From Bacteroidota bacterium (GTDB taxonomy: Bacteria > Bacteroidota > Bacteroidia > Chitinophagales > BACL12), in assembly GCA_016718035.1 (NCBI GenBank), contig JADKEK010000001.1, positions 558,001 to 622,000 of the forward strand: a stretch of 64,000 bases of DNA, in the 5' to 3' direction. The stretch's first letter is position 1, and each line of letters starts with the position of its first letter. A program made the position numbers and the translations under genes. Shown here piece by piece: positions 53,784 to 62,418 of this stretch. The notes below the pieces were generated by a model that had not been told where the DNA came from, ran no database searches, and saw nothing but the letters and a program-made list of their open reading frames with translations.

Positions 53784-54629
53784 TTAGAACTCATCAAAAC
53801 CCGGTCGTTTAAATGCATCCAGGTTGGGGAATTGCTCATAGGTTTTTGCGCGAACCGATTCCAGTAATCCCATTTTATTTTTAATAGAGGATTGTTCTTC
53901 TGTAAAAAAAGCATAGAGTTTTTCAAATGCTTGTAATGAACTATTGATACCAATTACGGCAATTTTTGCCGAACCATTAAAATCGGTCTGATAATCGCCC
54001 GGTAGGTAATCATCTTTATCGGTATAGAATCCATGCAGGGCACGTTTGAGTTTAATTTCAATTTGTAAAACATACCATACCACAGTTTCAAAGGCTTCGA
54101 TTAATTCCTTTTTTTGTTGTGCTGAGTTAATTGGAAATTTACCAATGTACTGACAGCTTGGATTTTCAGAAGAGTCGTCGAAATAAAAATATTTACTCAT
54201 GTGATTTTTCCATTTATAACAACTAATGGAATAGGGGTGAGCGAGTGCGATAATTTCATGCGACTCAACAAATTCGAATGCAGCTTTAAATTCCGCTTCA
54301 AAATCGGAGTCGGGGTCACTTGTTGATACATCGTTGAGTAAACTTGGCTCGTCCTCGTCAAGTTCCATGAGTTCATCTACATTAATGGTAATTGTTTTTA
54401 CATCTTCTTTATTAATAGATGTGCCTGTTGCAATTTCCATCATTCCGGTAAATTCATCCAGGGTAATCGGTTCATTGGAAGTTCTGCCAAAATGAATTAA
54501 TTGTTCCATGGTGCCGACTGTGCATTGCGCAACAAAAGGACATTTGTCGCACCAACGATTACAATAATTGTAAATACCGGAAATGAAATTGGGGTTGTCT
54601 ACGAGTTTAATAAAATCATCTGCTTGCAT
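53784..54629 (-). CDS. Cys-rich N-terminal protein of unknown function
   Basis: 281 residues from the ATG at 54629; an upstream ATG would overlap the preceding gene. The N-terminus has IYNYCNRWCDKCPFVAQC, a Cx3Cx2Cx5C cluster that could bind an Fe-S cluster or zinc. The middle is acidic (DELMELDEDE, TSDPDSDFEAEF), and the C-terminus is helical with no recognised domain. It follows the class V aminotransferase by a few bases on the same strand. Confidence 0.6.
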   Translation of the reverse strand: MQADDFIKLVDNPNFISGIYNYCNRWCDKCPFVAQCTVGTMEQLIHFGRTSNEPITLDEFTGMMEIATGTSINKEDVKTITINVDELMELDEDEPSLLNDVSTSDPDSDFEAEFKAAFEFVESHEIIALAHPYSISCYKWKNHMSKYFYFDDSSENPSCQYIGKFPINSAQQKKELIEAFETVVWYVLQIEIKLKRALHGFYTDKDDYLPGDYQTDFNGSAKIAVIGINSSLQAFEKLYAFFTEEQSSIKNKMGLLESVRAKTYEQFPNLDAFKRPGFDEF

Positions 54630-54634
54630 ATTAA

Positions 54635-55813
54635 TTAAGGGTTTAAACAATGAATTGAATCCACAAGTATATCAATTTCTTCGTGAGTATTGAAATAATG
54701 TGGACTAATTCTGAGTGTCCCTTCTATATGCTTTTGTTCGAAATCTAATAAGGCAAACTTCTTCTGTGCAGCACCAATATTGATACCTAAACGGTTTAAC
54801 TCGTTTTTAATTTCGAATATATTTTTTTTTGCAGGGAGTGCAGAAATAATATTACTTAAATGATTTCCCTGGTCCATTAATGTAATTCCGGGAATTGCAG
54901 CTAATTTTTCCCGTGTATAAGCGCTTATGACACGGTTTCTTGTATACACATTTTCTTGTCCTAAATGCAGATAATATTGTATTGCCACTTTTGCTCCAAC
55001 AAGTATGGCGTACGATTGTTCTACAAATTCGAAACGTGTAGCATTTGGAATCGGACTATAACTATTTTGAAACATCCAATCTGCTCCGCGCATATCAATA
55101 AACAATGGCTCTAATCCTAAATTCAAAACTTTATCTGAAACAAATAAAACAGCAGCACCTCGTGGACCACGCATAAATTTACGCAGGGTAAATGATGCAA
55201 AATCGCATTTTATTTTTTGCATGTCCAAAGGCATTTGACCGGCACTTTGACAAACATCAACTGCGTATAGAATATTTTCCTGCTCGCATAAATTACCAAT
55301 TAATTCTACCGGTTGAATCATACCGGTATTATTGGGCACATGTGTTACCGAAACAAGAACAGGTTTATATTTTTTCATGAGCTCGTGCATGGAATTAATA
55401 TCCACTTCACCGGAAGCTGTGTTTGTTGCACGAATTATTTGTATACCAAATCTTTTTTGTAAAGAAAGAAATTGGATTTGATAAGATGCGTAATCGTTGA
55501 TGGTGGTTAATATATAATCACCTTGTTTAAATGGCACAGAGGATAATGCTTTTGCAAATCCATCAGTAGCACTGCTAACAAATGCAATATTGGTACTTTT
55601 GCAATTGAGCATGGTGGCTGCAGCAGTATAAAAATCAGCAATTTCAGCTTCTCGTTTAGCTGCAATTTCGTAACCACCAATAAGTGATTCTTCTTCTAAA
55701 AATTGTTGGACAGCATCAACAACAGGTTTAGGATGCAAAGAGCAGCCAGCGTTATTAAAATGTTTAATTAAACGGGTGCCGGGTGTATCGTTGCGTATTG
55801 CCGAAATGTCCAT
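54635..55813 (-). CDS. Class V PLP-dependent aminotransferase (cysteine desulfurase-like fold)
   Basis: 392 residues. HFNNAGCSLHPKPVVDAVQQ at the N-terminus, AFVSSATDGFAKALS, SVTHVPNNTGMIQPVELIG, ILYAVDVCQSAGQMPLDMQ and RKFMRGPRGAAVLFVSD (PLP Lys region) place it in the NifS/EgtE/kynureninase superfamily. No mobile catalytic Cys loop is obvious, so it may be a lyase or isomerase rather than a desulfurase. It is 9 bases after the deoxynucleoside kinase gene. Confidence 0.85.
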   Translation of the reverse strand: MDISAIRNDTPGTRLIKHFNNAGCSLHPKPVVDAVQQFLEEESLIGGYEIAAKREAEIADFYTAAATMLNCKSTNIAFVSSATDGFAKALSSVPFKQGDYILTTINDYASYQIQFLSLQKRFGIQIIRATNTASGEVDINSMHELMKKYKPVLVSVTHVPNNTGMIQPVELIGNLCEQENILYAVDVCQSAGQMPLDMQKIKCDFASFTLRKFMRGPRGAAVLFVSDKVLNLGLEPLFIDMRGADWMFQNSYSPIPNATRFEFVEQSYAILVGAKVAIQYYLHLGQENVYTRNRVISAYTREKLAAIPGITLMDQGNHLSNIISALPAKKNIFEIKNELNRLGINIGAAQKKFALLDFEQKHIEGTLRISPHYFNTHEEIDILVDSIHCLNP

Positions 55814-55822
55814 AACGGGTAA

Positions 55823-56603
55823 TTAAAATAATCCGTACAGTTCGGTATTCACGCGCTGAATTACACTGCCAAGGTCTTCTGCGTTTTCTGCAAAATTGCA
55901 GTGGTCAATATCGATAATTAATAATTTACCATGTTTGTATTTAGCAATCCATGCTTCGTAATATTCATTTAAACGACGCAGGTAATCAAGACGTAAATTG
56001 TCTTCATATTCACGACCGCGTTTTTGAATTTGATTCACTAAAGCTGGAATTGATGCACGTAAATAAATCAATAAATCGGGAGGAGATACCAATCCGGTAA
56101 TGGAATTAAATATTTCGGTATAGTTTTGAAAATCACGCGTGCTCATTAAACCCATTGCATGTAAATTGGGTGCAAATATTTGCGCGTCTTCGTAAATAGT
56201 TTCTATCCTGAATAATTGTTTTATTTCCTTTCTGAATATCTAATATTTGTTTGAAGCGACTGTTGAGGAAATAAATTTGTAAGTTAAATGCCCAGCGTGG
56301 CATGTCCTGATAAAAATCGTATAAATAAGGGTTGTTCTCAACGTCTTCAAAATGTGTTTCCCAATTAAAGTGTTTAGCCAATAACTGAGTAAGTGTAGTT
56401 TTTCCTGCGCCGATATTACCGGCAACAGCTATGTGTTTAATTACTTTACGGTCTGCATCATTTCCTAAATCGACGTTCACCGGCTTAATTATTTTTTCTG
56501 TTTTTGGTGTGGCTTTTACTGTTACTTCAGGTTTTTTCTTTTTAGTATCTGCAGTAGGTTTCACTTCATTGGTCTTTTTTGCCTGTTTTGTTGTTTTTGC
56601 CAT
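55823..56603 (-). CDS. Deoxynucleoside kinase, frameshifted, with Lys-rich N-terminal extension
   Basis: About 259 residues once corrected. A run of T at 56200-56202 holds one base too many; removal joins TIIQDR to TIYEDAQIFAPNLHAMG. A Walker A, AVAGNIGAGKTTL, lies near residue 62. ENNPYLYDFYQDMPRWAFNLQ and the ERS/DR-type IIQDRT and YLRRLNEYYEAWI fit dGK/dCK-type kinases that salvage deoxynucleosides. The first roughly 50 residues are rich in Lys and Thr with no fold and are not part of the family. Confidence 0.88.
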
Positions 56604-56673
56604 TGTGTTCGTCGTTAATATTGATTAGAGTAGTCTGGATTGCAAATTTGGGTAAAGAAATTGTAAAGGAGGA

Positions 56674-57675
56674 TTAAAAGTAACTAATTCCCATAATTTT
56701 TCTTACTTCTGATATTGTTTTGGCGGCACTTTCTCTCGCTTCTTCAGCGCCACGGCTCACTACGCGTTGTAAATAAGCCTCATTGTTTATCAACTCGTTG
56801 ATGCGGGTTCTTATTGGTGTGAGGTAGTTAACCATATCTTCTGCTAATTGTTTTTTCATATCGCCATAGCGTATAACACAGTTGTTATAGGCATTGTCGA
56901 AAAATGCGAGGGTATCAGGTGTGCTGACAATCTTCATCAATTCAAACAAATTGATAATTTCTTGTGGTTTTTCCTGATTCATGGTTGTTGGACCGCCATC
57001 AGATTTAGCCCGCATAATTTTTTTGCGGATTGATTCCGGTTCTTCATTCAGGAAAATGGCATTGGTTTCACCACCGGTTTTACTCATTTTTGTAGAACCA
57101 TCTAATCCCGGCACTTTCACTAATTCATCGCCAAAATTGTAAGCAATAGGTTCAGGGAAAAAATCTACCTCGTATCTTGAATTAAATCGTTTCGCAAAAT
57201 TGCGTGTCATTTCAAGATGTTGCTCCTGGTCTTTACCTACAGGCACTTTATGTGCTCTGTGAATAATAATATCAGCTGCCATTAATACCGGATAGGTTAG
57301 TAAACCGGCATTGATATTTTCTTTATGAATTTTAATTTTATCCTTAAACGTAGCCACTTTTTCCAGTTCACCTTTGTAAGCCAGCATGTTCATCAACAGA
57401 TACAATTCCGGAATTTGCGGTAAATCACTCTGCACGTAAATTACTACTTTTTCAGGGTCTAGTCCGCAAGCCAAATACGTAGCAATAGTTTGCTTCACCA
57501 ATACTTTCAGTTCAGCAGGGTTATTATGCGTAGTTAATGAATGATAATCAGCAATAAAAAAATATCCTTTTACATTTTTGTCTTCGCCTAATCGCACATA
57601 ATTGCGCACTGCACCATAGTAATTACCAAGGTGCAAGATACCGGTGGGGCGAGTTCCACTTACAACAATTTCCAT
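56674..57675 (-). CDS. trpS: Tryptophanyl-tRNA synthetase
   Basis: 333 residues from the ATG at 57675 (MEIVVSGTRPTGILHLGNY). Class I motifs are HLGNYYG (HIGH-like), and DGSTKMSKTGGETN near residue 203 (KMSKS). Also visible are IADYHSLTTH, MLAYKGELEKVATFKDK and PVGKDQEQHLEMTR. It charges tRNA-Trp. It stands alone between the kinase run and divergent gatC. Confidence 0.95.
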   Translation of the reverse strand: MEIVVSGTRPTGILHLGNYYGAVRNYVRLGEDKNVKGYFFIADYHSLTTHNNPAELKVLVKQTIATYLACGLDPEKVVIYVQSDLPQIPELYLLMNMLAYKGELEKVATFKDKIKIHKENINAGLLTYPVLMAADIIIHRAHKVPVGKDQEQHLEMTRNFAKRFNSRYEVDFFPEPIAYNFGDELVKVPGLDGSTKMSKTGGETNAIFLNEEPESIRKKIMRAKSDGGPTTMNQEKPQEIINLFELMKIVSTPDTLAFFDNAYNNCVIRYGDMKKQLAEDMVNYLTPIRTRINELINNEAYLQRVVSRGAEEARESAAKTISEVRKIMGISYF

Positions 57676-57814
57676 GCGGCGAAAATAGAAAAATAATTGC
57701 GGATTCCCGCACAAAATCGTGCTTTCAGGGATATTTTAGAAATCAAAAGGCTATTATTCGTTAAACTGTGTGAAGGTGGGCAGCAGGACAAAAAATAATA
57801 CTAACTTTACAGGC

Positions 57815-58108
57815 ATGAAAGTGGATAAAGCATTGGTGGACAAACTGGCCAATCTGTCGAAATTAACCTTCGATGCGGATGAGGAAAAAGCGATTGAACA
57901 AAACCTGACCGATATGCTCAATTTTGTTGGCAAACTCGATGAATTAGATGTTACAGGTGTTGAGCCGCTTATTTACGTAAATCCTGAATTAAACGTAATG
58001 CGCGCCGATGAACCTAAAATGGAGATTACCAAACAAGAGGCATTAAAAAACGCACCTTTGGCGGATAGCGATTATTTTAAAGTACCAAAAGTGCTTCGTA
58101 AAAAGTAA
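57815..58108 (+). CDS. gatC: Aspartyl/glutamyl-tRNA amidotransferase subunit C
   Basis: 97 residues from the ATG at 57815; longer upstream frames are not family-like. KVDKALVDKLANLSKLTFDA, AIEQNLTDMLNFVGKLDEL, VEPLIYV and MRADEPK match GatC. It stabilises the GatAB complex that converts Glu-tRNA-Gln to Gln-tRNA-Gln. The gatA and gatB genes are not adjacent. A near-consensus TAACTTTA lies just before the ATG. Confidence 0.92.
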   Translation: MKVDKALVDKLANLSKLTFDADEEKAIEQNLTDMLNFVGKLDELDVTGVEPLIYVNPELNVMRADEPKMEITKQEALKNAPLADSDYFKVPKVLRKK

Positions 58109-58846
58109 ATGGGACAGGGCATGCAAGAAATTATATCATTAAAGAACATTCGCAAGACATACGACCTGGGCAAGGTGAAGATTGAGGTATTGAAGGGATT
58201 GAATGCCACGATTAACAAAAACGAATACGTTGCCATTATGGGACCTTCAGGTTCGGGCAAAAGTACGCTGATGAATATCCTGGGCTGTTTAGATAAGCCA
58301 ACTATTGGTAATTATGTGCTCAATGGAACCGATGTTAGTCAGATGAACGACGACCAACTGGCGGAAGTGAGAAATAAAGAGATTGGGTTTGTGTTCCAGA
58401 CATTTAATTTGCTGGCCAGACTCTCGGGCGTTGAAAATGTAGCCTTACCACTTATTTATGCCGGCTTGAATAAAGCTAACCGCAATGCAAAAGCTGAAAG
58501 TATATTACAGGCAGTTGGTTTAGGCCACCGTATGAAACACAAACCAAACGAACTTTCGGGTGGTGAACGTCAGCGTGTGGCCGTTGCCAGAGCACTGGTA
58601 AACGATCCTTCCATCATTTTAGCCGATGAGCCCACCGGTAATCTCGATACTAAAACAAGTTATGAAATTATGGAATTGTTTGAAGAAATTCATCGAAAAG
58701 GCAATACCGTTATTATTGTAACCCACGAAGAAGACATCGCCAGATATGCGCATCGCATTATCCGTATTCGCGATGGTATTATCGAAAGAGACGAGATAAA
58801 CGAAAACAAACTGAACCCAACTGAACTTAGGAAGAGTTTGGTCTGA
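58109..58846 (+). CDS. MacB/LolD-type ABC transporter ATP-binding protein
   Basis: 245 residues from the ATG immediately after the gatC stop; an ATG at 58121 is equally possible. Walker A GPSGSGKSTLMNILG near residue 47, FQTFNLLARLSGVENV with the Q-loop near 92, LSGGERQRVAVARAL near 147, Walker B ILADEPTGNLDTKT near 170, and the switch His in VTHEED. These couple to FtsX-like permeases in lipoprotein release, peptide export or cell division. A permease gene of matching type lies 2.3 kb downstream (61142). Confidence 0.92.
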   Translation: MGQGMQEIISLKNIRKTYDLGKVKIEVLKGLNATINKNEYVAIMGPSGSGKSTLMNILGCLDKPTIGNYVLNGTDVSQMNDDQLAEVRNKEIGFVFQTFNLLARLSGVENVALPLIYAGLNKANRNAKAESILQAVGLGHRMKHKPNELSGGERQRVAVARALVNDPSIILADEPTGNLDTKTSYEIMELFEEIHRKGNTVIIVTHEEDIARYAHRIIRIRDGIIERDEINENKLNPTELRKSLV

Positions 58847-58963
58847 TTTGTTTCTCCTAACTCCATATCATAGTCTGCCATCCAATTACTTTCTCCCGAA
58901 ATAAATCGCGGATAAACTACAATGTATTGGTGATTTCACCATTACCTCAAAAAACAAATCTAT

Positions 58964-58971
58964 TACCTTTG
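58964..58971 (+). promoter_or_regulatory. -7 promoter box TACCTTTG
   Basis: Exact TAnnTTTG ending 4 bases before the ATG at 58976, so the transcript is predicted to be leaderless or nearly so. Confidence 0.5.
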
Positions 58972-58975
58972 CCTT

Positions 58976-59524
58976 ATGAAAATTTATACCAAAAAGGGTG
59001 ACGGCGGTGAAACTTCATTAATAGGGGGAACCAGGGTTCCTAAGCACCATATTCGCGTAGATGCTTATGGTTCGACGGACGAGCTTAATGTATATATTGG
59101 ATTAATTGCCGACCAGCAAATTGATACAGGGTATAAAAATGTGTTAAATGAGATACAGGACAGACTGTTTACCATTGGCGCAGCACTAGCTTCGGACCCA
59201 AATAAGTCGAAAATGGCCATTCCAGACCTCAAGGAAAGCGATATCACCTTTTTGGAGGAACAGATTGACGCTATGGAACTTAAATTGCCTGTTTTACAGA
59301 ATTTTATTCTTCCCGGAGGGCATACTACAGTCTCATTTTGCCATTTAGCGCGAGTTATCTGCAGAAAAACTGAACGTATAGTAGTGCATTTGGCTGAAAA
59401 TGAACAAGTTGAGCCAATGATAATTACTTACCTCAACAGGTTAAGCGATTACCTTTTTGTTTTATCGCGCAAAATAGCCCGTGATTTGGATGTTGAGGAG
59501 ATAACCTGGCGTCCGAGAGGTTAA
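58976..59524 (+). CDS. PduO-type cob(I)alamin adenosyltransferase
   Basis: 182 residues. It makes adenosylcobalamin from ATP and cob(I)alamin. The family start KIYTKKGDGGETSLIGG binds ATP; VDAYGSTDELNVYIGLI, FILPGGHTTVSFCHLARVIC, RKTERIVVHLAE and NRLSDYLFVLSRKIARD are conserved, and include the Arg and Asn of the active site. It complements the B12 uptake operon at 16-20 kb by turning imported corrinoid into the coenzyme. Confidence 0.95.
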   Translation: MKIYTKKGDGGETSLIGGTRVPKHHIRVDAYGSTDELNVYIGLIADQQIDTGYKNVLNEIQDRLFTIGAALASDPNKSKMAIPDLKESDITFLEEQIDAMELKLPVLQNFILPGGHTTVSFCHLARVICRKTERIVVHLAENEQVEPMIITYLNRLSDYLFVLSRKIARDLDVEEITWRPRG

Positions 59525-59646
59525 TTTTCCACAGCAAAACCTATAATTTTTCTTAATATGCGGCATATTTAGGGGCTGATTGTAAATTATTTTTGATATA
59601 AGCACAATTTGTTCATATTGGTACTTGCAAAAGATTAAAAAAAATC

Positions 59647-59654
59647 TATTTTTG
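59647..59654 (+). promoter_or_regulatory. Promoter: TATTTTTG with -33 TTG at 59625-59627
   Basis: A -7 box with TTG at a 19-base spacer, the best canonical Bacteroidota promoter in the window. Confidence 0.7.
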
Positions 59655-59679
59655 CGCCCTAATTAAAAAACAGGTTAAT

Positions 59680-59901
59680 ATGTATTGGACACTTGAACTC
59701 GCCTCATATCTTGAAGATGCGCCATGGCCGGCAACAAAAGATGAATTGATTGATTATGCCATTCGTTCGGGAGCTCCTATTGAAGTTATTGAGAACTTAC
59801 AGGAACTTGAGGATGAGGGTGAATTTTATGAAGGGATTGAAGACATCTGGAGTGACTACCCGACACATGACGACTTTTATTTTAATGAGGACGAATATTG
59901 A
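59680..59901 (+). CDS. Small DUF2795 protein
   Basis: 73 residues, acidic. MYWTLELASYLEDAPWPATK, DELIDYAIRSGAPIEVIENL and LQELEDEGEFYEG match DUF2795, a small domain of unknown function common in Bacteroidota. It has its own strong promoter and terminator, so it is probably abundant. Confidence 0.85.
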   Translation: MYWTLELASYLEDAPWPATKDELIDYAIRSGAPIEVIENLQELEDEGEFYEGIEDIWSDYPTHDDFYFNEDEY

Positions 59902-59923
59902 AACAAACCGTTAAACGTATTCC

Positions 59924-59957
59924 AAAAAAAAATCCTGCAATTGCAGGATTTTTTTTT
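59924..59957. terminator. Strong bidirectional terminator
   Basis: Perfect palindrome AATCCTGCAATTGCAGGATT flanked by A9 and T10. It ends both the DUF2795 gene and convergent queA. Confidence 0.9.
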
Positions 59958-59977
59958 GTGTAGTCTTTTCATACCAA

Positions 59978-61030
59978 TTAATCTACTATCAGCATAGCAT
60001 CTCCGTAAGAGAAGAAGCGATATTTCTCTTTCATTGCCAATTTATAGGCTTCCATAGTTAAATCGTAACCCATAAAAGCAGCCACCATAATAACCAAGCT
60101 GGTTTTAGGAAGATGGAAATTGGTAACCATCGAATTACAAATAGTGAAATCGTAAGGAGGATGAATAAATAAATTCGTCCAGCCTTCTTCAGTTTTTAAC
60201 CTTACGGTAGCCGCAACTGCGCTTTCGCATGCACGCATACTGGTTGTTCCGATAGCACAAATTCTGCGGTTTTCGTCTAAACCTTTGTTTACTACTTCAA
60301 CACATTTTTGGTCTACTTTGAAGTATTCAGCATCCATTTTATGTTTCGATAAATCTTCAACATCGATACTTCTAAAAGTGCCTAAACCAACGTGGAGGGT
60401 AAGTTCAGCGAAATTAATCCCCTTAATTTCGAGGCGTTTCATTAATTCGCGACTAAAGTGCATACCTGCAGTTGGAGCTGCAACAGCGCCTTCGTGTTTA
60501 GCGAAAACGGTTTGGTAACGCTCTTTATCCTCTTCATCCGGTTTGCGTTTGATGTATTTCGGAAGCGGAGTTTCACCCATTACTTCTAAAATTTTACGCA
60601 ATTCCTCAGCAGTGCCATCATGTAAGAAACGGATAGTACGTCCACGTGAAGTAGTATTGTCCACTACTTCGGCAACCAACATGTCGTCATCACCAAAATA
60701 CAATTTGTTACCAACACGAATTTTACGCGCAGGATCAACCAAAACATCCCACAAATGCATTTCGCGATTTAATTCACGGAGCATGAATACTTCAATTTTA
60801 GCACCTGTTTTTTCTTTGCGACCGTATAAACGTGCCGGGAAAACCTTGGTGTTGTTGAGTACCATTACATCGTGTTCGCTAAAATAATCGAGAATGTTTT
60901 TGAACATTTTGTGTTCAATCTTACCGGTTTTACGGTGTACCACCATCAATTTAGATTCGTCGCGCTCAGGAGTTGGGTGTTGAGCAATGATGTCTTTAGG
61001 GAGTTCAAAATTAAATTTACTTAGTTTCAT
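59978..61030 (-). CDS. queA: S-adenosylmethionine:tRNA ribosyltransferase-isomerase
   Basis: 350 residues from the ATG at 61030 (MKLSKFNFELPKDIIAQHP). It adds the cyclopentene ring precursor of queuosine to tRNA. Family motifs are VLNNTKVFPARLYGRKEKTG, MGETPLPKYIKRKPDEEDKE, YQTVFAKHEGAVAAPTAGMH, HVGLGTFRSI, GTTSMRACESA, MVTNFHLPKTSLVIMVAAF and YRFFSYGDAMLI. The minus-strand box TAATTTTG at 61084-61091 supports transcription from about 61079. Confidence 0.95.
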   Translation of the reverse strand: MKLSKFNFELPKDIIAQHPTPERDESKLMVVHRKTGKIEHKMFKNILDYFSEHDVMVLNNTKVFPARLYGRKEKTGAKIEVFMLRELNREMHLWDVLVDPARKIRVGNKLYFGDDDMLVAEVVDNTTSRGRTIRFLHDGTAEELRKILEVMGETPLPKYIKRKPDEEDKERYQTVFAKHEGAVAAPTAGMHFSRELMKRLEIKGINFAELTLHVGLGTFRSIDVEDLSKHKMDAEYFKVDQKCVEVVNKGLDENRRICAIGTTSMRACESAVAATVRLKTEEGWTNLFIHPPYDFTICNSMVTNFHLPKTSLVIMVAAFMGYDLTMEAYKLAMKEKYRFFSYGDAMLIVD

Positions 61031-61083
61031 ATAAAACTTACGGGTTTTAATTATGCATCTGCAGAAAATCAACAGAGCGGGTG

Positions 61084-61091
61084 CAAAATTA
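61084..61091 (-). promoter_or_regulatory. -7 promoter box TAATTTTG (minus strand) for queA
   Basis: Exact TAnnTTTG on the minus strand, 54 bases before the ATG. Confidence 0.45.
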
Positions 61092-61126
61092 ACCAAACTA
61101 TAACTAATTCAATGGAAACAATCAAA

Positions 61127-61134
61127 TATCTTTG
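61127..61134 (+). promoter_or_regulatory. -7 promoter box TATCTTTG for the ABC permease
   Basis: Exact TAnnTTTG ending 7 bases before the ATG at 61142; divergent from the queA box. Confidence 0.5.
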
Positions 61135-61141
61135 ACCCACA

Positions 61142-62410
61142 ATGAGTGTATTTTTTCGAACCTTGTCTGAAACCTTCCCGCAAGTGATGCAGGAACTGAG
61201 AAATAACAAGCTCAGAACCTTCTTGTCGCTGTTTGGGGTGTCGATAGGGATATTCTGTATTATAGCTGTGTTAAGCGCGGTTGACTCGCTTAAGCGGAAC
61301 ATGGAAAGTGGATTGGACAAGTTGGGTACGAATATGATTTACATTCAGCGATGGCCATGGCAGTTTAATAATGAGGAATATGCATGGTGGGATTATATTA
61401 AGCGACCTACCATGAGTTATGAGGAATATAAACTCCTCAACGAAAAACTTACCAAAGCAAAAGCGGTAGCTGTAGAACTTTGGCTTACTGCAGATAATGT
61501 AAAATACAGAGATAACGATTTACAAAATGTCGCCATTAGTGGGGTTACAGAAAATTACGATGAGATTTATACCTTAAATTTTAAAGGTGGTCGCTACTTT
61601 GTACCAAGCGAATCGGTTGGTGGTTCTGAAGTGGCTATAATTGGATTTGAAGTTGCCAGTCAATTATTTCCCCCCAATATTGATCCAGTTGGAAAATATA
61701 TCTGGTTTAATGTATTCGGTCACCAATATAAAATGAAAGTGATTGGTGTTTTAGAGAAGGAAGGGGAAAGTATAATTGATATCAGTAACGATAATTCTAT
61801 CATAATCCCATTTAATTATATTCGCAGGGTAGTGGATATGAAAAGTGGATTTATTGACCCGGTTATTGAAGTCCGTCCAAAAGATGGTGTAACAGCCGAT
61901 GAGATAAAAGATGAAATTTATCCCATCATGCGTAATGCGCGCAATTTGCGTCCAACAGAAGCCAGTGATTTTGCTGTAAATGAAGTTACACTTGCCGCAG
62001 ACGCATTAGATGATTTATTCGGCATGTTGAATATTGTTGGATTTATTATTGGTGGCTTTAGTATTCTGGTTGGTGGTTTTGGTATAGCCAATATTATGTT
62101 TGTGAGTGTAAAAGAACGCACTAATGTAATAGGTATAAAGAAATCGTTAGGGGCAAAAAATTATCTCATTCTCACTGAATTTTTAATAGAAGCAATTGTA
62201 TTAGCATTAATAGGTTGTTTATTTGGTTTAGCGCTTGTTTGGCTGGTCATGTTTGCTGCAGATAAAGCAACAGGTTTTGGATTTATTTTATCGTGGAGTA
62301 ATGTATTAATCGGTACATCGATATCAGTTGCGCTTGGCGTAATTGCAGGTATAATTCCGGCTATTACAGCATCACGAATGAATCCTGTTGAAGCAATAAG
62401 AAGTAAATAA
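61142..62410 (+). CDS. MacB/FtsX-type ABC transporter permease
   Basis: 422 residues. An N-terminal membrane helix (LFGVSIGIFCIIAVLSAVDS) precedes a periplasmic MacB core domain (about 50-280; ALNEKLTKAKAVAVE-like region, GGRYFVPSESVGGSEVAIIG). Three C-terminal helices follow (VGFIIGGFSILVGGFGIANI, EAIVLALIGCLFGLALVWL, VALGVIAGIIPAITASRM) ending in NPVEAIRSK. ISVKERTNVIGIKKSLG-like text is the FtsX signature. It pairs in type with the ATPase at 58109, although they are not adjacent. Confidence 0.9.
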   Translation: MSVFFRTLSETFPQVMQELRNNKLRTFLSLFGVSIGIFCIIAVLSAVDSLKRNMESGLDKLGTNMIYIQRWPWQFNNEEYAWWDYIKRPTMSYEEYKLLNEKLTKAKAVAVELWLTADNVKYRDNDLQNVAISGVTENYDEIYTLNFKGGRYFVPSESVGGSEVAIIGFEVASQLFPPNIDPVGKYIWFNVFGHQYKMKVIGVLEKEGESIIDISNDNSIIIPFNYIRRVVDMKSGFIDPVIEVRPKDGVTADEIKDEIYPIMRNARNLRPTEASDFAVNEVTLAADALDDLFGMLNIVGFIIGGFSILVGGFGIANIMFVSVKERTNVIGIKKSLGAKNYLILTEFLIEAIVLALIGCLFGLALVWLVMFAADKATGFGFILSWSNVLIGTSISVALGVIAGIIPAITASRMNPVEAIRSK

Positions 62411-62418
62411 AAAGTCGG

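Noticed and set aside
53687..53953. Minus-strand frame overlapping the Cys-rich protein gene
   Set aside because: It is a shadow of the larger frame at 53784-54629.
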